Source of the DNA: an uncultured Clostridia bacterium
GTDB lineage: Bacteria > Bacillota > Clostridia > TANB77 > CAG-508
Direction of reading: 5' to 3'
Length of the DNA stretch: 51,018 nt
Assembly: GCA_944391865.1 (NCBI GenBank)
Contig: CALXVD010000008.1
Location: 1 to 51,018 of the forward strand
Of this stretch, positions 43,409 to 51,018 are shown in pieces. The first letter of the stretch is position 1. The number at the start of each line of letters is the position of its first letter. The notes beneath the pieces are model-generated. The model was not told the DNA's origin. It saw only the letters and a list, made by a program, of their open reading frames with translations, and did not search any database. The position numbers and the translations under genes were made by a program.

Positions 43409-46400
43409 ATGTACTTAAAAAGACTAGAATTACAAGGATTTAAATCATTTGCAGACAAAACAGTTTTAGAATTTATGCCAGGAATCACAGCAGTAATTGG
43501 ACCTAATGGATCTGGTAAAAGTAATATATCTGATAGCATAAGATGGGTACTTGGAGAGCAAAGTATGAAATCTTTAAGAGGATCAAAATCAGAAGATATT
43601 ATATTTGCGGGAACTCAAAACAGAAAATCTTTAGGTTTTGCAGAAAGCTCAATAGTAATAGATAATACTGATGGGAAACTTCCAATAGAATATTCAGAAG
43701 TTACAGTAACAAGAAGAATATATAGAAATGGAGAATCAGGATATTATATAAATAAAACTCCATGTAGATTAAAAGATGTATTAGAATTGTTTATGGATAC
43801 AGGTATAGGAAAAGACCGGTTATTCAATAATAGGGCAAGGAAAAATAGATGAAATATTAAGTAATAAATCAGAAGATAGACGTGCAATTTTTGAAGAAGC
43901 GGCTGGAATTGTAAAATATAGAGTAAGAAAAGCAGATTCAGAAAAAAAGCTTGAACAAACAAAATTAAATCTTCTAAGAATAAATGATATCTTATCTGAA
44001 ATAGAGGTAAACATAGAACCATTAAAGAAACAGTCAGAAAAAGCTAAAAAGTTTTTAGATTTAAGAGAAGAACTTAAAAAAATTGAAATAGGTTTATTTT
44101 TACATAATATTGATAATTTCAAAGAAAAAATAGGTGAAATTTCAAAAGATATAGAAATATTTACAAGCCAAGATACTGCAGAAGAAGGAGAATTAAAAAA
44201 CAAGCAAGAGTTAAAGGAAGACCTAAAAGCAAAAATAGATGAAGTAATTTTAAAAATAGAAGAAACTCAAAACTTGGGTTTTGAAATGAGCAAAAAACAA
44301 GAAAAGATTAATTCGGATATAAATATTGCGAACGAAAGAATTGCAAACAACAAAGAAAACTATGATAGATATTTAAAAGAAATAGAAGAAATAAATATAA
44401 GGGTTTCAGAATTAGAACAAGAAAAAAAACAAAGGTTAGAAAAAAAGACTAATCTGTTTTCTAACAGGGAAAAATTTGCTAAAGAATTAGAAGAAAAGGA
44501 AAAAGAATTAGAAGAAATCTCTGCAAAGCTATCGTCAGAAGAGATGAAAATAGAAGAAAAGAAGAAAAAGGTAGAAGAAAATACAGATTTAAAATACGAA
44601 AAGGCAACTCTAATAAATACTCAAGAAGTAAATTATGAAAATTTAGAAAGAAGAGAAAAAACAGTTAAAAATGAAATATCAGATACAATTTCAGAATTAG
44701 ATCAAAAAAGATTAGAAAAAGAAGAAATATCTAAAAAGTTCTATGAGATAGAAGCAAAAAGAAACGAAGGGGCTAAAAGGCTAGAAGAAATTAACGAAAA
44801 GAAAGAAGAAAGCCTTAAAAAATTAAAAGATTATCAAGATAATATAAATAAATTATCTGACGAAATGAGAGTAAAAAATTCAAAATTAAAATTTTTAAAT
44901 GATATGGAAAAAGAAAAAGAAGGATATATAAGAAGTGTAAAATCCTTGCTTTTAGAATGCGATAAAAACTCTACTTTAAAGAAAGGTATGCATGGAGTTT
45001 TAGCAAACATTATATCTGTGCCTAAAGAATATGAAACAGCAATAGAAATTGTACTCGGACAAGCTCTTCAAAATATAGTTACAGACACAGAAGAAGATGC
45101 TAAAAAATTAATAGAACATTTAAGAAAAAATAATTTAGGTAGAGCCTCTTTCTTGCCAATTGCATCTGTAAAGGGTAAAAAAGTAGATAGATTAATAAAA
45201 AACAATCTAGGCGGAGTAATAGGAATTGCATCAGATTTAGTAAAAGTAGATAAAAAATACGAAGGTATAATTTTAAGCCTGCTAGGTAGAACAGTAGTTG
45301 TAGATAATATGGATACAGCAATAATACTTGCAAAGCAAAACAGCTATTCATTTAGAATTGTTACATTAAAAGGTGATGTTATAAATCCAAGTGGTGCAAT
45401 CACAGGAGGATCAGTTTCTGTAAAATCTAATAATATAATTGGAAGAACCTTTCAAATAAAAGAACTAGAAAGAGATATTAATAATTTAAATAATAAAATT
45501 GAAAAACTTCAAAATGAAATGCAAGAATATGAAAAAGCTGAAGAAGATGTTTTAGAAGAAGTAATGGGATTAGAACATATTATGCAAGATACAGAAATTA
45601 TATATGCAACAGAAAAGCAAAAAGTTGTAGCAATAGAAGAAAATATTACAAGATTAGAAACAAAGCTTACTTCATTAAGAAATGAACTAAAAAGCATAGA
45701 AGAGAAAAAAGAAGAAAGCATTCAGGAGAAATCTAATTTAGAAAAACAAATAGAAGAATTAGGGAAAGAAATAGAAGTACTTACTTCTGAAATAAAAGCA
45801 TTTACAGATAAAAATAAAGATAATCAAAAATATATTGACGACTTAAATTTTGATATTACTAATTTAAAAATATCTGTTAATTCATTTGACGAAAGTACTA
45901 CATCTATCGAAGAAATGCTTGAAAGAATTAATCAAGATATAGAAAACAATAAATCTAGCATAGAAAACAAAAAAGCTTTAAGGGAAAAAATAATAGAAGA
46001 TAATAAAACTTTGCAAGAACAGATAATAGAACTAAATAATCAAATAGAACAAATGAAACAAGAAGTACAAACAAGTGGTAGTAGAGTAGAAGAACTAAAA
46101 AAAGAAAGAGTATCAAAAAATGAAGAACTTGCAAAAGTAGAGCAAGAAATAACAGATAAATTTAAGTTGATAGAAGATTTAAAAGGGCAAATAACAAAAC
46201 AAGAACTTAAAAAATCAAAAATAGAATATGAGCTAGAACAAATAATAAACAAAATGTGGGAAGACTATGAACTTACACCAAATAATGTAGGAGAAGAATA
46301 CAAAAAACCAGAAAACGTAGCAGAAACTACAAAACAAGTTAAGAGTTTAAGAGAAGAAATAAAATCTCTTGGAAGCATTAATATAGACTCAATAGAAGAA

Positions 46401-46961
46401 TACAAACAAACAAAAGAAAGATATGACTTTATGTGTGAGCAAAGGCTAGACTTAGAAAATTCTAGTAGCAAACTAAAAAAAGTAATACAAGACATGACAA
46501 AAATAATGAAAGAACAATTTGCAAATCAATTTAAAGTAATAAATAAAAACTTTGGAGAAGTATTTAGCGAACTATTCGGTGGAGGAAAAGCTGAATTAAA
46601 ACTTACAGACGAAGAAAATATATTAGAATGCGGAATTGATATAGAAGCACAACCACCAGGAAAAAAACTTCAAAATATGACACTTTTATCTGGAGGAGAA
46701 AAGGCATTTACTGCAATAGCACTATTATTTGCAATATTAAAAATAAATCCAGCGCCATTTTGTGTATTAGACGAAATAGAAGCAGCACTAGACGATGTAA
46801 ATGTATATAGATTTGCAGACTACTTAAAGAAATATACTAAAAACACACAATTTTTAGTAATAACACACAGAAAAGGAACAATGGAAGCAGCAGATACCGT
46901 ATACGGAATAACAATGGAAGAAAACGGAATATCAAAACTTCTTTCAATGAAATTGAAATAG
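43409..46961 (+). CDS. smc: Chromosome segregation protein SMC (needs +1 frameshift at CGG 43817)
   Basis: ATG 43409 with AAAGGTGG. Condensin ATPase that organises the chromosome. N-terminal Walker A ([20 protein letters not shown]) is in the first frame, which reaches ..DTGIGKD, then CGG at 43817, and would stop at 43852. Skipping the C gives GGT TAT TCA, restoring the conserved [14 protein letters not shown] (Q-loop region). The frame stays open through the long coiled coils, the hinge ([20 protein letters not shown] ... [12 protein letters not shown]), the signature [14 protein letters not shown] and Walker [14 protein letters not shown]. Total 1,183 residues, the usual size. No CGG elsewhere in frame. 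Confidence 0.97.
43817..43820 (+). other. CGGT +1 recoding site 6 (smc)
   Basis: Zero-frame AAA GAC CGG TTA becomes GAC (C) GGT TAT (Gly137). The only one of nine sites followed by T instead of A. Confidence 0.92.
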
Positions 46962-47002
46962 GGACAGTCCCCATGCGACATTTTGTCGCAAAAGGGACAG
47001 AC
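46959..47002. repeat. Hairpin after smc
   Basis: gggacagtccccatgcgaca / tgtcgcaaaagggacaga: an inner tgcgaca / tgtcgca stem with gggacag units on both sides, directly at the smc stop. Confidence 0.6.
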
Positions 47003-47057
47003 TTTCTTAAAAAAATGTTTGACACCGATTACTCAGCAAATCAATTTTTTTAAAACC

Positions 47058-47086
47058 TTGTAATATAAAATATGTTATGGTAAAAT
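47058..47086 (+). promoter_or_regulatory. Possible rlmN promoter
   Basis: TTGTAA (47058-47063), a 17-base spacer and TAAAAT (47081-47086) preceded by TATGG. Confidence 0.4.
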
Positions 47087-47120
47087 GTATTCGTAAAATT
47101 CTAAATAAAGGAAGATATAC

Positions 47121-48173
47121 TTGAAAAAGAATATAAAAGATTACAATTTAGATGAATTAAAGCAAATAATACAAGACTTAGGAGAAAAAGCATATAGAGC
47201 AGAACAAATATTTAAATGGATTATGCAAGATAATGTTAATAGCTTTGATGAAATGACAAATTTATCTTTAGAACTTAGAAATAAATTAAAAGATAATTTT
47301 GATTTACATGTTTTTAATATAATTAAAAAGCAAGAATCAAAAGATGGAACTAAAAAGTATTTATTTGATGTATTAGATGGAAATGCAATAGAATCTGTTC
47401 TCATGGAATATAAACATGGATTTACAGTATGCGTATCATCACAAATTGGTTGTAAGATGGGATGTAAATTTTGTGCTTCTACTGGAGTAAAGTTTGCAAG
47501 AAATTTGACATCTGGAGAAATTGTTGAACAACTTCTTGCTATACAAAGAGACGAAAATATAAGAATATCAAATTTAGTTTTTATGGGAATAGGGGAACCA
47601 TTAGATAATTACGACAATGTTATGAATGCAATTAAAATATTAAATAATCCTAAAGGAATAAATATGGGAGCAAGGCATATTAGTATTTCAACAAGTGGGT
47701 TAGTTCCTAAAATATATAAATTAGCTGATGAGAATATACAATGTACACTATCTATATCTTTGCATAGTGCTAATGATAAAAAAAGAAGCCAAATGATGCC
47801 AATAAATAACACATATAATATAGCAGAATTAATGAAAGCATGTAGATATTATATAGAAAAAACAAATAAAAGAATATCATTTGAATACGCATTAGCAAAA
47901 GACAATAACGATAACTTAAATGATGCCAAGGAGCTTATTAAATTGCTAAAAGGAATGCTATGCCATGTAAATTTAATACCTATAAATAAAATAGAAAATG
48001 GCACTTATGCAAAGAGTACAAATGAAAATATAATAAAATTTAGAGATTACTTAAACGAAAAGGGAATAGTTGCAACAATTAGAAGAGAATTAGGATCAGA
48101 TATAGATGCAGCATGTGGGCAACTTAGGAAAAAAGAGGTGGAAAAATGCAAATTTATGCAAAAACAGATATAG
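47121..48173 (+). CDS. rlmN: Dual-specificity rRNA/tRNA methyltransferase RlmN (radical SAM)
   Basis: 350 residues from TTG 47121 (AAAGGAAG). It methylates C2 of A2503 in 23S rRNA and A37 in tRNAs. The radical SAM cluster Cys are 111, 115 and 118 (CKMGCKFC), with GIGEPLDNYDNV, SISTSGLVPKI and SISLHSAND. A Cys near the C terminus (DAACGQLR) is the conserved methylated Cys. It overlaps prpC by 28 bases, so the two are translationally coupled. Standard neighbour of prpC-prkC. Confidence 0.97.
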   Translation: MKKNIKDYNLDELKQIIQDLGEKAYRAEQIFKWIMQDNVNSFDEMTNLSLELRNKLKDNFDLHVFNIIKKQESKDGTKKYLFDVLDGNAIESVLMEYKHGFTVCVSSQIGCKMGCKFCASTGVKFARNLTSGEIVEQLLAIQRDENIRISNLVFMGIGEPLDNYDNVMNAIKILNNPKGINMGARHISISTSGLVPKIYKLADENIQCTLSISLHSANDKKRSQMMPINNTYNIAELMKACRYYIEKTNKRISFEYALAKDNNDNLNDAKELIKLLKGMLCHVNLIPINKIENGTYAKSTNENIIKFRDYLNEKGIVATIRRELGSDIDAACGQLRKKEVEKCKFMQKQI

Positions 48174-48880
48174 GAAAAGCAAGAGAAATGAACCAAGATG
48201 CATATTATGTCTCAGAAAATATCGAAAACATGAAGTTATGTATCTTAGCCGATGGGATGGGAGGATATAATCGGAGGAGAAGTAGCTAGTTATTTAGCTA
48301 CTGTTGCAGCCGGTAGATACATTGAAGAAAAATTTAATAGTATAGAATTAAATAACGAAAACATAGAGAATCTTATAAAAGAAGCAATGGACTACGCAAA
48401 TAAAACAGTATACGAAAAAGCTAAAGAAAATGCAGAATTAGAACAAATGGGAACAACCCTTGAAATCTGTATATTTTATGAAAATAAAGTATATATAGGA
48501 CATATTGGAGATAGTAGAATATATAGAATAAGAAAGAATATAATTAGAAGAATAACAACAGACCACAGCTATGTAGAAACATTGGTTAAAGATAAAACTA
48601 TAACAAGAGAAGAAGCTTTTTATCATCCTAAAAAGAATATGCTTATTAAAGCTCTTCGGATGTACAGAAACAATAGAACCAGATATAACAGTAAAAGGTT
48701 TTATAGATGATGATATAATACTTATGTGTTCTGACCGGACTTACCAATATGCTTCAAGAAGAAGAAATATACTCTATAGTAAAAGAAGATATAAGTAATG
48801 CTTGTGATAACCTAATAAGAAAAGCAAATGAACTCGGAGGTTATGATAATATTAGTGTTATAATTATAAACAAAAATTGA
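48146..48880 (+). CDS. prpC: PP2C-type Ser/Thr protein phosphatase PrpC (needs three +1 frameshifts)
   Basis: ATG 48146 with GAGGTGG. It removes phosphates placed by PrkC, encoded next. The coding sequence uses all three frames. Frame 1 gives TDIGKAREMNQDAYY and LADGMGGYN, then CGG 48272. Skipping C continues GGEVASYLATVAAGRY, GTTLEICIFYENKVYIGHIG, DSRIYRIR, TDHSYVE and KNMLIKAL to CGG 48657. Skipping again gives GCTETIEPDI and LMCSD to CGG 48736. A third skip gives GLTNMLQEEEIYSIVK and GGYDNISVIIINKN to TGA 48880. The total is 243 residues, the normal length, with all PP2C motifs (DGMGG, GDSR, CSDGLTN, DNISV). Each zero frame stops within 5-21 codons. Confidence 0.95.
48272..48275 (+). other. 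CGGA +1 recoding site 7 (prpC, first)
   Basis: Zero-frame TAT AAT CGG AGG becomes AAT (C) GGA GGA GAA (Gly43), after the DGMGG motif. Confidence 0.92.
48657..48660 (+). other. CGGA +1 recoding site 8 (prpC, second)
   Basis: Zero-frame GCT CTT CGG ATG becomes CTT (C) GGA TGT (Gly171), in the conserved ALG..TVEPD segment. Confidence 0.92.
48736..48739 (+). other. CGGA +1 recoding site 9 (prpC, third)
   Basis: Zero-frame TCT GAC CGG ACT becomes GAC (C) GGA CTT (Gly197), the invariant SDG of the PP2C metal site. Confidence 0.95.
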
Positions 48881-48956
48881 AAACAATAAATAAATTGATT
48901 ATATTATTAAAATGGGTAGCGTATTGTACGTCCATAAAAAAGGAGAGAGACCATAA

Positions 48957-50900
48957 ATGGATATAGAAGGTAAAATAATTGCAAACAGATATCAAATAAT
49001 AAAGAAAATAGGTAATGGAGGAATGGCTACAGTATACAAATCTAAAGATTTAGTTCTAAATAGATATGTAGCTGTAAAGATTTTAAGAGATGAATTTACA
49101 ACAGATGAAGAATTTGTAAAAAGATTTAACATCGAAGCTCAAGCAGCAGCAAGTATTACACACCCTAACATAGTATCTGTATACGATGTAGGAAAGGAAG
49201 ACAATTTATACTATATAGTAATGGAACTTATAAAGGGAAAGACTTTAAAAGAAATAATTGTTGAAGATGGTGCATTAGGCTGGAAATGGTCTGTAAAAGT
49301 AGCTATACAAATTGCATCAGCATTAGAAACTGCGCATAAAAATAACATAATACATAGAGACATTAAACCACATAACATTATAATAACAGAAGACGGAGTT
49401 GCAAAAGTAACTGATTTTGGAATTGCAAAGGCAGTTTCAAATTCGACAATAACCGCATTTGGAACAACAATAGGATCGGTGCATTATTTCTCTCCTGAAC
49501 ATGCAAGGGGAGGATACACAGATGCAAAATCTGATTTATATTCTCTAGGAGTTGTAATGTATGAAATGGTAACTGGCAAAGTTCCATTTGATAGCGATAC
49601 TCCTGTTTCTGTTGCTTTAAAACATATGCAAGAAGAACCAGTTGAGCCAATAGTATTAAAACCAGATTTACCAAAAAGCATAAACGATATAATAATGAAA
49701 GCTATGCAAAAAGACGCAGATAAAAGATATGCAAATGCAACAGAAATGCTTAAAGATTTAGAGTTAGCATTAAAAAATCCAAATGGAGATTTTGTTACAG
49801 AAGAAGAAAGTGATTTTAGAACACAAAGAATATCTTTAAATTATGATGATAACAAAAAAGAGGAAAATAAAGGCAAATTTGCGAAAATAAAAGATTTCTT
49901 TGAAAAGCACAAAGCATTAAAAGTATTTGCAATAATACTTGCTTGCATATTAGTATTTTCTATTGCAATGGGAGGAACATATCTTGCACTTACACTAGGA
50001 AGAGCAAAAGAAGTGCAAATACCAGATTTAACAAACCTTACACTAGAACAAGCACAGGCAAAAGTAGATGAACTAAATCTTAAATTAGAAGTTCAAGAAG
50101 AGAAATACCATTTAGAAGTTCCAGAAGGTCAAATAATTGAACAAGATCCTAAATATCAAGAGAATTTTAACATAAAAGAAGGAACTACAATTAAAGTAAT
50201 TGTAAGCAAAGGACAAGAAATTGTAACAATGCCTAAAGTAGTTGGAGAAACTAGAGATAATGCTACAAAAATGTTAAAAGATGCAGGACTAGAAGTAGAA
50301 GTAAAAGAAGAATATGATGACAGTGTAGAACAAGGATATGTAACAAAACAAGACACTGAAGAAGGAGAAGAAATTCCAGCAGGAACAACAGTTACTATAT
50401 ATGTAAGTATGGGAATAGAACAAGTAGAAGTACCAGACTTATCTGGAAAAACTGAAAGCGAGGCAAAATCAGCAATTTCAAGTGCAGGACTAAAATGGAA
50501 AAGTACAGAAAAGACATCAGACTCAAGTAAGCCAAATGGTGTAGTAGTTGACCAATCAATATCATCAGGAAGTATGGTAGACAAAAACACAGAAATAACA
50601 ATAACTATAAATGAATTTGAAGAATTAAAAACAGGAACAATTAATGTAAATGTAAAATCATTACTTGGCGGAAAAGTAGAATATGAAGATGAAGACAAAA
50701 CAGTTATTAAAAATGTAAGAGTAAAAATAATGGTAGGAGCTGACACTATATATGATGAAGAAGTATTACCTACTTCGACAAAAATAACTGTAACAAAGAA
50801 AGATAAAGGAAGTAAGGAAGTAACAGTTTACATAGATGATATTTGGCAAGCAACGGAAACATTTAATTTCAATAATCAAACATCTATAACAATAGAATAA
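48957..50900 (+). CDS. prkC: PASTA-domain Ser/Thr protein kinase PrkC (Stk1)
   Basis: 647 residues. Cytoplasmic Hanks-type kinase (about 11-270): GNGGMATVYKS loop, Lys41 (VAVKIL), HRDIKPHN with Asp135, DFG at 153-155. One transmembrane helix (about 321-347, LKVFAIILACILVFSIAMGG). Three extracellular PASTA repeats (starting near VQIPDLTNLT, VTMPKVVGET and VEVPDLSGKT) sense peptidoglycan fragments. An extra ~75-residue beta-type C-terminal domain (GTINVNVKSLLGGKVEYED on) follows. Partner of PrpC; regulates cell wall, translation and dormancy in Firmicutes. GGAGAG upstream. Confidence 0.97.
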   Translation: MDIEGKIIANRYQIIKKIGNGGMATVYKSKDLVLNRYVAVKILRDEFTTDEEFVKRFNIEAQAAASITHPNIVSVYDVGKEDNLYYIVMELIKGKTLKEIIVEDGALGWKWSVKVAIQIASALETAHKNNIIHRDIKPHNIIITEDGVAKVTDFGIAKAVSNSTITAFGTTIGSVHYFSPEHARGGYTDAKSDLYSLGVVMYEMVTGKVPFDSDTPVSVALKHMQEEPVEPIVLKPDLPKSINDIIMKAMQKDADKRYANATEMLKDLELALKNPNGDFVTEEESDFRTQRISLNYDDNKKEENKGKFAKIKDFFEKHKALKVFAIILACILVFSIAMGGTYLALTLGRAKEVQIPDLTNLTLEQAQAKVDELNLKLEVQEEKYHLEVPEGQIIEQDPKYQENFNIKEGTTIKVIVSKGQEIVTMPKVVGETRDNATKMLKDAGLEVEVKEEYDDSVEQGYVTKQDTEEGEEIPAGTTVTIYVSMGIEQVEVPDLSGKTESEAKSAISSAGLKWKSTEKTSDSSKPNGVVVDQSISSGSMVDKNTEITITINEFEELKTGTINVNVKSLLGGKVEYEDEDKTVIKNVRVKIMVGADTIYDEEVLPTSTKITVTKKDKGSKEVTVYIDDIWQATETFNFNNQTSITIE

Positions 50901-51018
50901 TACAAATTGTAATTTATGTGATTAAATTAATTGTAAAACATCCATAAAATCTAGTTAAAAACATAAATTTATTGCGCTCCTCGGTTCAATACGTGTTTTA
51001 GCAATTCTAGCGTAAAAT
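50901..51018. other. Non-coding end of the window
   Basis: 118 AT-rich bases after prkC. The last 50 (gcgctcctcggttcaata...) have higher GC and may be the start of another repeat or a gene. Nothing can be assigned. Confidence 0.3.

Noticed and set aside
6652-48739. Reading the nine frame breaks as ordinary sequencing or assembly indels
   Set aside because: Random indels favour homopolymers and any base. Here each is an added C before GG, none in a long homopolymer, always in the same phase, always giving zero-frame CGG, with no other in-frame CGG present. Raw reads are still needed to exclude a motif-specific artefact.
6652-48739. Reading the broken genes as pseudogenes
   Set aside because: ruvA, rimP, rplO and smc are core genes with intact motifs and normal lengths after one-base correction, and no other damage. 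The true pseudogenes in the window (ISLre2, IS30) show stops and mixed breaks, none at CGG.
6652-48739. A prfB-type programmed frameshift with Shine-Dalgarno stimulator and slippery P-site codon
   Set aside because: Preceding codons differ and do not re-pair in +1. Only prpC site 7 has a GGAGG-like stretch upstream, which encodes the conserved DGMGG motif.
1-51018. tRNA or rRNA genes
   Set aside because: I saw no cloverleaf or rRNA-like segment on either strand, so the tRNA-Arg and tRNA-Gly that would explain the CGG rule must be sought outside the window.

Overview
The window is a low-GC, Clostridia-type bacterial chromosome segment. Arginine is mostly AGA, genes are tightly packed with GGAGG-type ribosome binding sites and frequent TTG starts, and there is a glmS ribozyme, zinc-type S14, RbgA, Mini-RNase III and a PrpC/PrkC pair. 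Dense palindromic intergenic repeats fit an uncultured, probably gut-associated Clostridia lineage. I cannot place it more precisely.

Layout: 1-1,120 holds the end of an AAA_4-type regulator and a decayed ISLre2 transposase. 1,200-3,900 (minus strand) holds an SPFH/NfeD membrane pair, an XRE regulator and a J-domain membrane protein. 4,000-10,700 holds the ribozyme-controlled glmS, ruvA, rarA, a small XRE regulator, a split TauE-like pair and small proteins. 10,800-13,740 holds a large membrane-anchored protein and a pilin-like protein. 13,860-25,024 is the translation and maintenance block rimP-nusA-ylxR-infB-rbfA-nrnA-truB, a membrane protein, rbgA-mrnC and recN. 25,021-43,013 is the S10-spc-alpha ribosomal superoperon, rpsJ to rplQ, with secY, adk, map and infA but no rpmD (L30). 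43,100-50,900 holds an IS30 relic, smc, rlmN, prpC and prkC.

The main discovery is a recoding pattern. Seven otherwise intact, mostly housekeeping genes (ruvA, rarA, a pilin-like gene, rimP, rplO, smc, prpC) are each interrupted by a +1 frame change, nine in all, with three in prpC. At every site the zero-frame codon is CGG. Skipping its C, so that GGN is read as glycine, restores the full-length conserved protein, usually at a conserved glycine such as the RarA Walker A glycine. I found no in-frame CGG anywhere else in the window, over roughly 12,000 codons, whereas CGA, CGC, CGT, AGA and AGG all occur as arginine. The simplest reading is that CGG is not decoded as arginine here and acts as an obligate +1 frameshift signal, read as C-skip plus Gly or as a quadruplet CGGN. 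It would be a sense-codon counterpart of the stop-codon frameshifting of Euplotes. A systematic sequencing artefact is the main alternative, but the invariant base, reading phase and codon argue against it.

Secondary observations are several families of long hairpin repeats. One ~120-bp family directly abuts five stop codons in the translation operons and keeps its stems by paired changes. There is also a perfect 81-bp palindrome before map, a repeated leader in front of rplC and rplB, an N-terminally extended S10 and an L17 with a large insertion.
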